Assembly: GCF_003072125.1 (NCBI RefSeq)
Contig: NZ_QCYH01000006.1
Span: forward strand, 186,001-250,000
Direction: 5' to 3'
Source of the DNA: Pelagivirga sediminicola
GTDB lineage: Bacteria > Pseudomonadota > Alphaproteobacteria > Rhodobacterales > Rhodobacteraceae
Length of the DNA: 64,000 nt
Position numbers and translations under genes: made by a program. Under the pieces are notes generated by a model that searched no databases, was not told the DNA's origin, and saw only the letters and a program-made list of their open reading frames with translations. This document shows, piece by piece, positions 35,220 to 48,157 of the stretch (position 1 is its first letter; each line of letters opens with the position of its first letter).

Positions 35220-37547
35220 TTACTCGGCGGTCAGAAGCGGGGGCTTCTTGCCGCTCAGGCGCGGGGTGTCCGGCCCGTTGATCTGAAGGTCGATCTTGCC
35301 GTCCTTCACCGCCACCCGCACGACGCCGCCCTTGGCCAGTTTGCCGAACAGCAATTCCTCGGCCAGCGGCTTCTTGATGTGCTCCTGGATGACCCGGCCC
35401 AAGGGGCGCGCGCCCATCTTCTCGTCATAGCCGCGCTCGGCCAGCCATTCGGCAGCCGGCTGCGTCAGCTCGATGGTCACATTGCGGTCCATCAGCTGCG
35501 CTTCGAGTTGCAGCACGAACTTTTCGACCACCTGCATGATGACCTCCTTGGGCAGCGTGCCGAAGGAAATGACCGCGTCCAGACGGTTGCGGAACTCGGG
35601 CGTGAAGGTCCGCTCGATGGCGGCCGTATCCTCGCCCTCGCGGCGGTCGCGGCCAAAACCGATGGCCGATTTCGCCAGCTCCGACGCGCCCGCGTTCGAG
35701 GTCATGATCAGCACCACGTTGCGGAAATCGACCGACCGGCCGTTGTGATCGGTCAGCGTGCCGTGGTCCATCACCTGCAGCAAGATGTTGAACACATCCG
35801 GATGCGCCTTTTCGATCTCGTCCAGCAGCAGCACGCAATGCGGATGCTGGTCCACGCCATCGGTCAGCAGCCCGCCCTGATCGAAGCCGACATAGCCCGG
35901 AGGCGCGCCGATCAGGCGCGAGACCGCGTGTTTCTCCATGTATTCCGACATGTCGAAACGGATCAGTTCCACCCCGAGTGTATCGGCCAGCTGCTTGGCC
36001 ACCTCGGTCTTGCCCACGCCAGTGGGGCCAGCGAACAGATAGTTGCCGATCGGCTTTTCCGGCTCTCGCAGGCCCGCGCGGGCCAGCTTGATCGCCGAGC
36101 TGAGCGCGTCGATGGCCGCATCCTGTCCGAACACGACCCGCTTGAGCGAGGTTTCCAGATCGCGCAGCACCGCCGCGTCATCCTTGGACACGTTTTTCGG
36201 CGGGATGCGGGCGATCTTGGCCACCACGGCCTCGATTTCCTTCACGCCGATGCTCTTGCGGCGCTTGGAGGCGGCCAGCAGATGCTGCGCCGCGCCGGCC
36301 TCGTCGATGACGTCGATGGCCTTGTCGGGCAGCTTGCGGTCGTTGATATAGCGCGAGCTGAGATCGACGGCGGTCTTGATCGCGTCATTGGTGTATTTGA
36401 CGCTGTGATGCTCTTCGAAATAGGGCTTGAGGCCCTTGAGGATCTTGATCGCATCCTCGACCGAAGGCTCGGCCACGTCGATCTTCTGAAACCGGCGGGC
36501 CAGCGCGCGGTCCTTTTCGAAATGCTGGCGGAACTCCTTGTAGGTGGTGGAGCCCATGCAGCGCAGCTTGCCGCCCTGAAGCGCGGGTTTCAGCAGGTTG
36601 GACGCGTCCATCGCGCCGCCCGAGGTGGCGCCGGCGCCGATCACCGTGTGGATCTCGTCGATGAAGAGGACGGCGTCGGGATGGTTTTCCAACTCGGTCA
36701 CCACGGCCTTCAGCCGCTCTTCGAAATCGCCGCGATAGCGGGTGCCGGCCAGAAGCGCGCCCATGTCGAGCGAATAGATCGTCGTCTTCGACAGGATTTC
36801 CGGCGTCTCGCCCTGCACGATCTTGTAGGCCAGACCCTCGGCGATGGCGGTCTTGCCGACGCCAGGGTCGCCCACCAGAAGCGGGTTGTTCTTGCGCCGG
36901 CGGCACAGGACCTGAATGCAGCGCTCGACCTCTCCGGCGCGGCCGATCAGCGGATCGACGTCGCCGGTGCGCGATTTCTCGTTCAGATCGACGCAGTATT
37001 TCGCCAGCGCGGATTCGCCCGGCTCGACCGCGCTTGAATCCTTGGCCGAGCCTTGGGACGCTTCCTCGTCTGCGCCCTGAACGGGGCGCGCCTCGCCGAA
37101 GGCGGGATCCTTGGCCACACCATGCGCGATGAAGTTGACCGCGTCATAGCGCGTCATGTCCTGCTCCTGCAGGAAATATGCGGCGTTCGATTCGCGCTCG
37201 GCAAAGATGGCGACCAGCACGTTCGCGCCGGTCACTTCGGTGCGGCCCGATGATTGGACATGGATCGCGGCGCGCTGGATCACGCGCTGGAACGCGGCGG
37301 TCGGGACCGCCTCGGACCCTTCGATTTCGGTGACGAGGTTGGACAGCTCGTCGTCGATGAATTCGACGAGCGTGCCGCGCAGATCCTCCGTGTCGACGCT
37401 GCATGCCTTGAGCACGCGGTTCGCGTCCGGCTCATCCACGAGCGCAAGAAGCAGGTGTTCGAGCGTCGCGAATTCGTGTTGACGGGCGTTGGCCAGCGCC
37501 AGCGCCGCGTGGATTGCCTGTTCCAGTGTGGTCGAGAATGAAGGCAC
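35220..37547 (-). CDS. clpA: ATP-dependent Clp protease ATP-binding subunit ClpA
   Basis: 775 residues. N-domain (about 1-145) PSFSTTLEQAIHAALALANAR; first AAA+ module with Walker A GDPGVGKTAIAEG and Walker B VLFIDEIHTVIGAG; second with GPTGVGKTEVAKQ and VLLLDEIEKAHPDV. The ClpP-docking loop is KSAIGFGRD (IGF). It unfolds substrates and feeds them to ClpP. Start is GTG 37547 with AAGGAGCACCAAAA upstream; the longer frame is not supported. The adaptor gene clpS is not next to it in this window. Confidence 0.96.
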   Translation of the reverse strand: MPSFSTTLEQAIHAALALANARQHEFATLEHLLLALVDEPDANRVLKACSVDTEDLRGTLVEFIDDELSNLVTEIEGSEAVPTAAFQRVIQRAAIHVQSSGRTEVTGANVLVAIFAERESNAAYFLQEQDMTRYDAVNFIAHGVAKDPAFGEARPVQGADEEASQGSAKDSSAVEPGESALAKYCVDLNEKSRTGDVDPLIGRAGEVERCIQVLCRRRKNNPLLVGDPGVGKTAIAEGLAYKIVQGETPEILSKTTIYSLDMGALLAGTRYRGDFEERLKAVVTELENHPDAVLFIDEIHTVIGAGATSGGAMDASNLLKPALQGGKLRCMGSTTYKEFRQHFEKDRALARRFQKIDVAEPSVEDAIKILKGLKPYFEEHHSVKYTNDAIKTAVDLSSRYINDRKLPDKAIDVIDEAGAAQHLLAASKRRKSIGVKEIEAVVAKIARIPPKNVSKDDAAVLRDLETSLKRVVFGQDAAIDALSSAIKLARAGLREPEKPIGNYLFAGPTGVGKTEVAKQLADTLGVELIRFDMSEYMEKHAVSRLIGAPPGYVGFDQGGLLTDGVDQHPHCVLLLDEIEKAHPDVFNILLQVMDHGTLTDHNGRSVDFRNVVLIMTSNAGASELAKSAIGFGRDRREGEDTAAIERTFTPEFRNRLDAVISFGTLPKEVIMQVVEKFVLQLEAQLMDRNVTIELTQPAAEWLAERGYDEKMGARPLGRVIQEHIKKPLAEELLFGKLAKGGVVRVAVKDGKIDLQINGPDTPRLSGKKPPLLTAE

Positions 37548-37702
37548 TTTTGGTGCTCCTTCTTGTCTGGTGCCGCGGGTCGGCGACGACCTTGGCCTGA
37601 TAACATTAAAGTTTGGTCGATATGGCCGTGGCTTCAAGGTTTATTTCGCAAAGGCCCGTCACTTTTTTGCGTTCGGGGGCCGATGTCATACGGAATTCGG
37701 CG

Positions 37703-38470
37703 TCAAAAACGGTCCTTGCGAGCACGGATTTCCGCAAAGACCTCGGCGTCCGAGGCGTCCTGCATGGCCAGATGCGCACGGATGGCGGGATCTGCGGCAC
37801 GCAGGAACGGGTTGGTGGCCAGTTCGGTGGCCAGGGTTGAGGGAACTGTCGGGCGGCCCTGCTTGCGAGCCGCGTCAATTTCGCTTGAACGGGATATAAG
37901 TGCGGAATTGTCCGGATCAACGGTTTGCGCGAATTTTGCGTTGGCGGCAGTGTATTCGTGGCCTGAATAGACCACCGTGTCCGGCGGCAGCTCCATCAGC
38001 TTGCACAGCGAGCGCCACATCTGTTCGGCGCTGCCCTCGAACAGGCGCCCGCATCCCAGCGCCATCAGGCTGTCGGCGGTGAACACCGCGTCGCTATCCG
38101 GGAAATGCGCGGCGATATGGCCAACGGTGTGGCCGCTGACATCGAAAATGCGGCCCGTTTGCATGCCGATCCGGATCTCGTCGCCCTCTTGCACCTCCAC
38201 ATCCAGCTTTGGCAGGCGGTGCGCGTCCGCCGCGGCGCCGATCACGGTGGCGGGATGATCCGCAAGCAGAGCGTCCAGGCCCTGCACATGATCCGCGTGG
38301 TGGTGGGTCAGCAGGACATGGCTGAGCGTCCAGCCCTTTTGCGCCAGCATCGCGCTGACCGGCGCGGCCTCGGGCACGTCGACACACAGCGTCTCGCCGC
38401 TGCCCGGATAATGGGCAAGGAACGCGTAATTGTCCGACAGGCAAGGGATCGTGATGATTTCGAGTGGCAT
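37703..38470 (-). CDS. gloB: Hydroxyacylglutathione hydrolase (glyoxalase II)
   Basis: 255 residues. The metallo-beta-lactamase metal motif is LLTHHHADHVQG (T-H-x-H-x-D-H), with GHTVGHIAAHF, FTADSLMALGCGRLFEG and VYSGHEYTAANAKFA supplying the rest. It hydrolyses S-lactoylglutathione to lactate and glutathione. It is divergent from the methyltransferase gene, a pairing often seen in Rhodobacteraceae. The 155 bases before clpA's start hold nothing I can name. Confidence 0.95.
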   Translation of the reverse strand: MPLEIITIPCLSDNYAFLAHYPGSGETLCVDVPEAAPVSAMLAQKGWTLSHVLLTHHHADHVQGLDALLADHPATVIGAAADAHRLPKLDVEVQEGDEIRIGMQTGRIFDVSGHTVGHIAAHFPDSDAVFTADSLMALGCGRLFEGSAEQMWRSLCKLMELPPDTVVYSGHEYTAANAKFAQTVDPDNSALISRSSEIDAARKQGRPTVPSTLATELATNPFLRAADPAIRAHLAMQDASDAEVFAEIRARKDRF

Positions 38471-38564
38471 CGGCGCCTCCGGCTGCTTGGTGAGGCGCTA
38501 GGGTGTTTGCGCCCCGTCACTTCTAAGTTAGTGTCCAGCCTGACGGATCAAGGGCGGCGCCGCA

Positions 38565-39311
38565 ATGCATCTGGATGTGCAGGAGTTACGAAGTTTCTAC
38601 TATCGCAGCACGCTGGGCCGCGCTGTGCAGAAAACCGTGCGCGCCGAGATCGCCGATGTGTGGCCCGAAGCCAAGGGGCAGACGGTGGTCGGCTTTGGCT
38701 TTGCGGTGCCGTTCCTGCGGCCCTACCTGCATGATGCCCGGCGCGTCACGGCGCTGATGCCGGGGCCGCAAGGGGTGATGCCGTGGCCGCAGGACATGCC
38801 CAACATCTCGGTCCTGTGCGAGGAAACTTTGTGGCCGATCGAGACGGGGCAAGTGGACAAGCTGCTGGTCATGCACGGGCTGGAGGCCAGCGAGCGGCCG
38901 GCGGCGCTGCTGGAGGAATGCTGGCGCGTGCTGGGTCCGGGGGGCTCGGCGCTGTTCGTGGTGCCCAACCGCGCGGGGCTGTGGTCGCGCAGCGATCGCA
39001 CGCCCTTCGGGTCGGGGCGCCCCTATAGCCAGACCCAGCTGGAGACGCTTTTGAAATCGCACAGCTTCCTGCCCGAGCGGCACATGACCACGCTTTATCA
39101 GCCGCCCAGCACGCGGCGTTTCTGGCGCAAGACGGCGGGCATGTGGGAACGGTTGGGCGCGAACCTGTCGATGGTGGTCTCGGGCGGTGTGCTGATGGTC
39201 GAGGCGACCAAACGCGTCCAGGCGCCGCGCGGGCCCGGACTGCGCGTGCGGGCGCGAAACCCGCTGGATGCGCTCAGCCCCAAGCCCAAGCCGGTGGCCG
39301 GACGCGCCTGA
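38565..39311 (+). CDS. Class I SAM-dependent methyltransferase (type 11)
   Basis: 248 residues. A Rossmann methyltransferase core with [14 protein letters not shown] at motif I (poorly matching GxGxG), [15 protein letters not shown], and [26 protein letters not shown], the classic motif IV-V region. The C-terminal tail is basic and Pro-rich. Substrate unknown. Its divergence from gloB hints at a linked promoter but no functional tie is proven. Confidence 0.85.
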   Translation: MHLDVQELRSFYYRSTLGRAVQKTVRAEIADVWPEAKGQTVVGFGFAVPFLRPYLHDARRVTALMPGPQGVMPWPQDMPNISVLCEETLWPIETGQVDKLLVMHGLEASERPAALLEECWRVLGPGGSALFVVPNRAGLWSRSDRTPFGSGRPYSQTQLETLLKSHSFLPERHMTTLYQPPSTRRFWRKTAGMWERLGANLSMVVSGGVLMVEATKRVQAPRGPGLRVRARNPLDALSPKPKPVAGRA

Positions 39312-39681
39312 ACCATGGCGGCGCTGTTGCCGGGCGGGCAGGCGCCGGGCAGTCCCGAATTGCGACTGTGAACGGACCGCCGCAGGACGCCCGCGCGGCG
39401 GGCGGAAGTTAGCGCAAACAAACGCGGCGCCGGATTCGTCCAGCCTCCGAAAACTGCAGATTTTTGCACCAGGAAATATGGCCCAAACGGCATCGCCAAA
39501 GATAACGGTTGGAAATCAAAGGAATTTTTGCAAATTCCCTGCGGCTCATAGCAACTTGCCGGCTGGCCCACGCTCTGCTAGACCCACGCCGGATTACACT
39601 GATAAGAGTATCAATGCTCGCCAACGCCCCTCAGATGCCTCGTGCGTCTGTCGAAGGGGCCTAATTGTCGAAAGGGTGGAC
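39312..39681 (+). promoter_or_regulatory. 370-base control region upstream of the F1 ATP synthase operon
   Basis: No gene can be supported here. The stretch 39410-39660 is AT-rich relative to its surroundings. It contains a perfect palindrome (39521-39538) and a weak sigma-70-like pair TTGCCG (39556-39561) and TAGACC (39579-39584) spaced 17 bases. AAAGGG at 39671-39676 is the ribosome site for atpH. Confidence 0.6.
39521..39538. promoter_or_regulatory. Perfect palindrome upstream of atpH, candidate operator
   Basis: GGAATTT-TTGC-AAATTCC: two exact 7-base arms with a 4-base centre, 143 bases before atpH and just upstream of the putative -35. Without a T-run after it, a protein-binding site is more likely than a terminator. 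Confidence 0.45.
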
Positions 39682-40242
39682 GTGTCCGAACCAGCTTCGA
39701 TTTCCTCGGGTATCGCCGAACGCTATGCGACCGCGATCTTCGAGATAGCCCAAGAAAGCAAACGCCTGCCCAAGCTGGAGACCGGCGTTGACGCCCTGGC
39801 CGAAGCGCTGACTGTCAGCAGCGATCTGCGTGATGTGATCTCCAGCCCGGTGATCAGCCGCGATGAGCAGGGCAAGGCGATCTCCGCCATTTCCAAGCAT
39901 CTGTCGCTGCCCCCCGCGCTGTCGAACGGCCTCAGCCTGATGGCGCAGAAGCGCCGCCTGTTCGCCCTGCCGCAACTGATTGCGCAGCTGCGCGGCATGA
40001 TCGCCGAGCACAAGGGCGAGGTTCAGGCCGACGTGACCAGCGCCAAGGCCCTGACCAAGACGCAGGCGGACAAGCTGGCGAAAACGCTCAAGGCCAATGT
40101 CGGCAAGGACGTCAAGATCAATGCGACCGTTGATGAAAGCCTTATCGGCGGTCTTATCGTAAAGGTGGGCTCGAAGATGATCGACACGTCGATCCGCTCC
40201 AAGCTTGCATCGCTCCAGAGTTCAATGAAAGAGGTCGGATAA
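39682..40242 (+). CDS. atpH: ATP synthase F1 delta subunit
   Basis: 186 residues from GTG 39682 (MSEPASISSGIAERYATA...), matching Rhodobacter delta in start and length; GTG 39676 is an alternative. RYATAIFEIAQES at the N-terminus and the C-terminal LIGGLIVKVGSKMIDTSIRSKL are diagnostic. It ties F1 to the peripheral stalk. Its stop abuts the atpA ATG with no gap. Start of the F1 operon; the F0 genes are elsewhere, as usual in alphaproteobacteria. Confidence 0.95.
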   Translation: MSEPASISSGIAERYATAIFEIAQESKRLPKLETGVDALAEALTVSSDLRDVISSPVISRDEQGKAISAISKHLSLPPALSNGLSLMAQKRRLFALPQLIAQLRGMIAEHKGEVQADVTSAKALTKTQADKLAKTLKANVGKDVKINATVDESLIGGLIVKVGSKMIDTSIRSKLASLQSSMKEVG

Positions 40243-41781
<1,539 letters not shown>

Positions 41782-41795
41782 AAGGGAGATAAGGC

Positions 41796-42674
41796 GTGCC
41801 GAATCTCAAGGACCTGAAAAACAGGATCGCGTCGGTCAAATCGACCCGCAAGATCACCAAGGCCATGCAGATGGTTGCCGCGGCGAAACTTCGCCGCGCG
41901 CAGGACGCGGCCGAGCAGGCGCGCCCCTATACCGAGCGTTTCAACGCCGTTATGGGGCGGCTTGCGGCATCGGTGGGCAAATCCGATAACGCCCCCCGTC
42001 TGCTGCGCGGCACGGGTCAGGATCAGACCCATCTGCTGATCGTGATGACGGCCGAGCGCGGGCTTTGCGGTGGCTTCAACGCCAACATCGCCAAGCTGGC
42101 CAAGCAGGACGCGCAAAAGCTGATTGCCGAAGGCAAGACCGTCAAGATCATGACCGTCGGCAAGAAGGGCCGCGATGCACTGCGCCGCGACTACGGCAAG
42201 TATTTCGTGCATCACATCGATTTCTCGGACGTCAAGCGGATCGGTTATGCCGATGCCCAGAGCGTGGCGACCGAGGTGCTGAACCGCTTCGATGCGGGCG
42301 AATTCGACGTAGCGAAGATCTACTTCTCCGAGTTCGAGAACGTCGTGACGCAGATCCCCACGGCGCAGCAGATCATCCCGGCCGATTTCGACGCCCCCGC
42401 TGACGAAGGCGGCGCCGAGACGCTGTATGATTACGAGCCGGACGAGACGGCCATCCTGGCCGACCTGCTGCCGCGCGGTGTTGCGACGGCGATCTTTGCC
42501 GCACTGCTGGAAAACGGGGCGTCCGAGCAGGGCGCGCGCATGTCCGCGATGGACAACGCCACCCGCAACGCCGGCGAGATGATCGACAAGCTGACGATCG
42601 AGTACAACCGCTCGCGTCAGGCCGTGATCACGAATGAGCTTATTGAAATCATTTCGGGTGCGGAAGCACTCTAG
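41796..42674 (+). CDS. atpG: ATP synthase F1 gamma subunit
   Basis: 292 residues. Starts [35 protein letters not shown], the coiled-coil rotor opening, and ends [42 protein letters not shown], the family signature. GTG 41796 is the start, preceded by AAAGGGAGAT. It is the central rotating shaft. Confidence 0.97.
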   Translation: MPNLKDLKNRIASVKSTRKITKAMQMVAAAKLRRAQDAAEQARPYTERFNAVMGRLAASVGKSDNAPRLLRGTGQDQTHLLIVMTAERGLCGGFNANIAKLAKQDAQKLIAEGKTVKIMTVGKKGRDALRRDYGKYFVHHIDFSDVKRIGYADAQSVATEVLNRFDAGEFDVAKIYFSEFENVVTQIPTAQQIIPADFDAPADEGGAETLYDYEPDETAILADLLPRGVATAIFAALLENGASEQGARMSAMDNATRNAGEMIDKLTIEYNRSRQAVITNELIEIISGAEAL

Positions 42675-42694
42675 AAACGAGACGGAGACGATAG

Positions 42695-44119
<1,425 letters not shown>

Positions 44120-44176
44120 TGATCCGGCCGGACCGCCCCGCGCGGTCCGGCATCCGCCCAATCAAGGAGGCCATTC

Positions 44177-44602
44177 ATGGCTGACACAGTGCAATTCGAC
44201 CTGGTATCGCCCGAGCGCCTTCTGACATCGGTTCAGGCGCGCGAAGTGCAGATTCCGGGTGCCGAGGGTGATCTGACCGCGATGGCCGATCATTCGCCCG
44301 TCATCACCACGCTGCGCCCCGGCGTCGTGCGTGTCATCTCGGACAAGGGCGAGGAAGAATACGCCGTGACCGGCGGCTTTGCCGAGATCAACGGTGACAG
44401 CGTTTCGGTCCTGGCCGAGCAGGCGATCCACCGCACCGACCTGACGCAGGAGCGTTTCAAGGCGCTGGTCGCCGACGCGACGGACCGTCTGGCCAAGGCG
44501 CAGGAAACCTTCAAGAACGAGCCCGGCCCGGTCGACGATGCGGCGAAACTGCTGGCCGACATGGTCGCGATGGGCGATCACATGGGCCTGAGCGCCTACT
44601 GA
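44177..44602 (+). CDS. atpC: ATP synthase F1 epsilon subunit
   Basis: 141 residues. [47 protein letters not shown] is the beta-sandwich domain; the C-terminal part is a helical hairpin. It links rotor to c-ring and can inhibit ATP hydrolysis. Last F1 gene, 57 bases after atpD and followed by a terminator. AAGGAGG precedes the ATG. Confidence 0.95.
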   Translation: MADTVQFDLVSPERLLTSVQAREVQIPGAEGDLTAMADHSPVITTLRPGVVRVISDKGEEEYAVTGGFAEINGDSVSVLAEQAIHRTDLTQERFKALVADATDRLAKAQETFKNEPGPVDDAAKLLADMVAMGDHMGLSAY

Positions 44603-44629
44603 TCCCGCCCGGAGCCTGACGATCCGAAC

Positions 44630-44657
44630 GGGGCCTGCATTGCGCGGGCCCTTTTTT
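44630..44657 (+). terminator. atp operon terminator
   Basis: GGGCC / GGCCC stem around an 11-base loop followed by six T, 28 bases after the atpC stop. Confidence 0.75.
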
Positions 44658-44725
44658 CTGCCGGATCATGGTTTTGCCCGAAATCCAGTCTATACAAGTG
44701 ATGTTGGAGGAGCGTTCGTAGTGGC

Positions 44726-45076
44726 ATGAAACGCATCGACACGAAGCTGATTGGAATCGACCAGGGCGAGACAGTGCTGTTCTCGGAACACGAAACCGGC
44801 GGCGCGATGTGGACCGGCGAGGGCGAGCGCGCGCGCCGTCATTCGGTCCGCTTTGTCGAGCGTTACCGCACGCCGCCTGCGGTGCATTGCGCGCTGTCCA
44901 TGTGGGATATCGATAACGGCACAAACGCGCGGGTCGAAGTCGGCGCAGAGCAGATAACCCAGAGTGGTTTTGACGTGGTGTTTCGCACCTGGGGCGACAC
45001 CCGGATCGCGCGCGCCCGCGTGCGCTGGATGGCCATAGGCGAGGTCTTTCACGAGGATGACTGGGATCTCTACTGA
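44726..45076 (+). CDS. H-type lectin domain protein
   Basis: 116 residues, no signal peptide. The region 45-110 (VERYRTPPAVHCALSMWDID, then FDVVFRTWGDTRIARARVRWMAIG) matches the H-type lectin domain of discoidins and snail agglutinins, known to bind GalNAc-like sugars as trimers. A cytoplasmic lectin-like protein after the ATP synthase operon has no role I know. It has its own weak GGAGGAG ribosome site 15 to 20 bases upstream. Confidence 0.8.
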   Translation: MKRIDTKLIGIDQGETVLFSEHETGGAMWTGEGERARRHSVRFVERYRTPPAVHCALSMWDIDNGTNARVEVGAEQITQSGFDVVFRTWGDTRIARARVRWMAIGEVFHEDDWDLY

Positions 45077-45275
45077 CCGGGCGGGTTTGGGCGCCTGCCT
45101 GCATTCTGAGGCGGCTTTTTCCGATGCTGCTTAACCTCATCTACAGAATTGGGCGCTAGCGTTGGTCATGTGCCGGAAACGGAACAGTGCCGGGCAGAAA
45201 GCGCGCGGCATCTTGATTTGACGGGCAGCATCTGCATCGATGACGCCATTGACGGATTACCTTGCAGGAGGACAC

Positions 45276-45551
45276 ATGCGGGACTTTTTCATTCAGTCGC
45301 TTGAGAAATTGATTGGCATCATCATCGTCTTGATGGGCATCGGCGTTATCATCGGCTTCCTTGGGATCACCTTTGGCGGAGGTTACGGCCCATATGGCCA
45401 GTCCGGCGGCCTTATCTCTGGTCTGCTGTTCCTGATCGGCGGCGCGATCTACGTGATCCTCATGGGAGGATTCATGTATCTGGGCGTCGGGATCTATCAG
45501 AATACGCTGCGCACGGCGAAAGCCATGGAGAAAATGACAGCCGGCCAATAG
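45276..45551 (+). CDS. Small two-helix membrane protein, function unknown
   Basis: 91 residues from ATG 45276, chosen because GCAGGAGGACAC sits right before it; the upstream in-frame ATG at 45240 lacks a site. Two membrane helices (about 9-30 and 47-72) flank a Gly-rich loop GGGYGPYGQSGG. No family recognised. Confidence 0.7.
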   Translation: MRDFFIQSLEKLIGIIIVLMGIGVIIGFLGITFGGGYGPYGQSGGLISGLLFLIGGAIYVILMGGFMYLGVGIYQNTLRTAKAMEKMTAGQ

Positions 45552-45563
45552 GGGCGGCAGGTT

Positions 45564-45593
45564 CGGCCGGCACCCTTTCCCATGGGCCGGCCG
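45564..45593. terminator. Hairpin between the small membrane protein gene and prs
   Basis: Perfect 8-bp stem CGGCCGGC / GCCGGCCG with a 14-base loop in the 52-base gap between converging stops. Confidence 0.5.
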
Positions 45594-45603
45594 GACAAGT
45601 GCG

Positions 45604-46620
45604 TCAGTTTCCGAACTGGCCCTCATAGACCGGCTCCAGCGTCGGCGTGTCAAAGAGCGATGACACGGACGTGCCGTTCCAGATGTTCAGGATCGCCTGG
45701 GCAAAGACCGGTGCGGTCGGGATGATGCGGATGTTCGGCGTTGCCCTGACCGCCTCCGTGGGGGCGATCGTGTCAGTGATGACCATGGATTTCAGCACCG
45801 AATTGGTGATCCGGTCCACCGCGGGGCCGGACATGACGCCGTGGGTGGTATAGGCGTGCACTTCGGACGCGCCGTTGTCGATCAGGACTTCGGCGGCCTT
45901 GCACAGCGTGCCGGCCGTGTCGCACATATCATCGACGATGATGCACTTCTTGCCGGTCACGTCGCCGATGATGGTCATTTCGGCCACTTCGCCCGCCTTT
46001 TCGCGGCGCTTGTCCACGATGGCGAGGGGCGCGTTGATCCGTTTGGCCAACTCGCGCGCGCGCGCAACGCCCCCCACATCGGGCGAGACGATCATCACAT
46101 CGTCCATGCCACTCTTGAACTGCTTCATGATGTCCAGCGCGAAGACCGGCGACGCATAGAGGTTGTCCACCGGAATGTCGAAAAACCCCTGGATCTGCGC
46201 CGCGTGAAGATCCATCGTCAGCACCCGCTCGATCCCCGCCTCGACCAGCATGTTCGCGACCAGCTTGGCCGAAATGGGCGTGCGCGCCTTCGAGCGGCGA
46301 TCCTGCCGCGCGTAACCGAAATAGGGGATGACGGCCGTGATGCGGGCGGCGGAGGAGCGACGCAGCGCGTCGGACATGATCAGCAGCTCCATCAGGTTGT
46401 CATTGGCCGGGTTCGACGTGGGCTGGATGATGAACATATCCTCGCCGCGCACGTTCTCGAACACCTCGACGAAGATCTCGCCATCGTTGAACCGCTCGAC
46501 CCGCGCATCGACGAGGCCGACGCTCACCCCCCGATGCATCGACATGCGCCGCGCGATGGCGGTGGCAAGCGGCATGTTGGCATTGCCGGAGATCAGCTTG
46601 GGTTCGGATGTGACTGACAT
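45604..46620 (-). CDS. prs: Ribose-phosphate pyrophosphokinase
   Basis: 338 residues. [17 protein letters not shown] start, [23 protein letters not shown], the catalytic flexible loop [37 protein letters not shown] and the PRPP loop [14 protein letters not shown]. It makes PRPP from ribose 5-phosphate and ATP for nucleotide, His and Trp synthesis. ATG 46620 is favoured; a longer frame adds 31 unrelated residues. Confidence 0.97.
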   Translation of the reverse strand: MSVTSEPKLISGNANMPLATAIARRMSMHRGVSVGLVDARVERFNDGEIFVEVFENVRGEDMFIIQPTSNPANDNLMELLIMSDALRRSSAARITAVIPYFGYARQDRRSKARTPISAKLVANMLVEAGIERVLTMDLHAAQIQGFFDIPVDNLYASPVFALDIMKQFKSGMDDVMIVSPDVGGVARARELAKRINAPLAIVDKRREKAGEVAEMTIIGDVTGKKCIIVDDMCDTAGTLCKAAEVLIDNGASEVHAYTTHGVMSGPAVDRITNSVLKSMVITDTIAPTEAVRATPNIRIIPTAPVFAQAILNIWNGTSVSSLFDTPTLEPVYEGQFGN

Positions 46621-46728
46621 AAGGTCGCTCCCCTCGGGTGGCGTAGGTGGCAGATTCGCCGCGTTGACACCGCTTAGCATGGGCTTAGGGTCGGGCAAAG
46701 CTGCGCAGACCATAAGGAGGGCCGAAAG

Positions 46729-47322
46729 ATGGCTTCGATTGATTATTTTTTCTCGGTCCTGTCGCCCTACGCCTATCTGGCCGGTGATCGGCTAGAGTGT
46801 ATCGCCGAGGCGCATGGCGCGCACATCACCTACAAGCCGATCGATTTCATGGCGCTCATCGGGCGGATGGGCGCGCGGGGGCCGGCCCATCCGGCGCGCG
46901 GCGCCTACATGGCGCAGGATATCGCCCGGCTGGCGGCGCGGCTGGACATGACGCTGAACGCCCATCCGGCCCATTGGCCGACCAACCCCGCGCCCGCGGC
47001 CTATGCCATCGTCGCCGCGCAGGAGGCCGGGGGCGGCGACGTCGGCGCGCTGGTGCGCGGCCTCATGCGGGCCTGCTGGGCCGAGGAGCGCGACGTTGCG
47101 CGGGCCGAGGTGCTGCGCGATTGCCTGCAAGACGCCGGGTTCGATCCCGCGCTGGAGGAGACCGGCCTGCTGCAAGGCGCGGTCACATATGCCGCCAATC
47201 TGGAGGAGGCGCTGGAGCGCGGCGTGATCGGCATTCCGTTCTACCTCGCGCCCGGCGGCGCGGCCTTCTGGGGCCAGGACCGGCTGGACGATCTCGACCG
47301 GCATCTGGCGGGCGGTGCCTGA
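46729..47322 (+). CDS. 2-hydroxychromene-2-carboxylate isomerase family protein (DsbA fold)
   Basis: 197 residues. [18 protein letters not shown] gives the thioredoxin-like strand with the family's Ser-Pro in place of a Cys pair, and [29 protein letters not shown] is the C-terminal cis-Pro and substrate region. Known members use glutathione to isomerise an aromatic degradation intermediate. No aromatic pathway is nearby, so the substrate is open. One base separates its stop from the hydrolase start at 47324. Confidence 0.88.
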   Translation: MASIDYFFSVLSPYAYLAGDRLECIAEAHGAHITYKPIDFMALIGRMGARGPAHPARGAYMAQDIARLAARLDMTLNAHPAHWPTNPAPAAYAIVAAQEAGGGDVGALVRGLMRACWAEERDVARAEVLRDCLQDAGFDPALEETGLLQGAVTYAANLEEALERGVIGIPFYLAPGGAAFWGQDRLDDLDRHLAGGA

Positions 47323-47323
47323 C

Positions 47324-48136
47324 ATGCCCTGTTCGGACAAGGGCGGATTTCCCACGTATTGGACAACATATGGCCAGGGCCCGCGCCCGGCGGTGTTGAT
47401 CCATTGCAGCCTGGCCGACGTCAATATCTGGCGCGGCATGGCGCAATTGCTGTCAGGGGCGCTGACGATGACGGCGTTCGATCTGCCCGGTCACGGGCGC
47501 AGCGCCGATTGGGACGGGCGCGCCGAGATGAGCGCAGCTTGCGCCGCCATCGCCGCCGATTTTGTCCAGAACGGCGCGCCGATCGATCTGATCGGCCACA
47601 GTTTCGGCGGCGTGGTCGCCCTGCGTCTTGCGGTGGAGCGGCCCAATCTGGTCCGCTCGCTAGTGATGATCGAGCCGGTGTTCTTCGCCGCGGGTCTCCG
47701 GGACCGGCCCGAAGCCTGCGCCGCGCATCTGGTGGAATACGGTGCCTTCGAGGCGGCGATGGAGGCGGGCGATCCGATGGAGGCTGCGCGCGGCTTCATC
47801 GGGGCATGGGGCGGCGGGCGCCCTTGGGACAGTTTCAGCGCTGAGGCGCAGGCGCGCATCGCGCGCCAGATGCCGTTGATCGCGGCGGCCAGTCCGGCGC
47901 TTTACGATGATGCGGGCGGGCTTTTGGAGCCGGGCGTGCTGGAGGCGGTGGATATCCCGGCGCTGCTGCTGGAAGGCAGCGAGGCGCCGCAGATCATCCC
48001 CGCGATCACCGAGGCATTGGCCGCCCGTCTGCCGCGCGCGCAGCGGGGCGTGATCGGCGGGGCGGGGCATATGTCGGTGGCCACCCATCCCGATCAGGTG
48101 AGCGCCGAGATCCTGAGGTTCCTGCGGCAGGTCTGA
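47324..48136 (+). CDS. Alpha/beta-fold hydrolase
   Basis: 270 residues. HCSLADVNIWRGMAQLL, DLPGHGRSADW, the nucleophile elbow LIGHSFGGVVALRLA (Ser near 97) and the catalytic His in GGAGHMSVATHPDQV. Esterase/lactonase type; substrate unknown. ATG 47324 lies 1 base past the isomerase stop; GTG 47315 would overlap it. Confidence 0.88.
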   Translation: MPCSDKGGFPTYWTTYGQGPRPAVLIHCSLADVNIWRGMAQLLSGALTMTAFDLPGHGRSADWDGRAEMSAACAAIAADFVQNGAPIDLIGHSFGGVVALRLAVERPNLVRSLVMIEPVFFAAGLRDRPEACAAHLVEYGAFEAAMEAGDPMEAARGFIGAWGGGRPWDSFSAEAQARIARQMPLIAAASPALYDDAGGLLEPGVLEAVDIPALLLEGSEAPQIIPAITEALAARLPRAQRGVIGGAGHMSVATHPDQVSAEILRFLRQV

Positions 48137-48157
48137 GCGGGCGGCGCCGTGCCCGGT

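Noticed and set aside
35160..37037. 625-residue open frame antisense to clpA
   Set aside because: Lies entirely over a certain ClpA gene, begins inside the bidirectional hairpin region and has no family features.
39312..39681. Small RNA or tRNA in the atpH upstream gap
   Set aside because: No cloverleaf, TPsiC-like GGTTCGA or strong terminator was found there.
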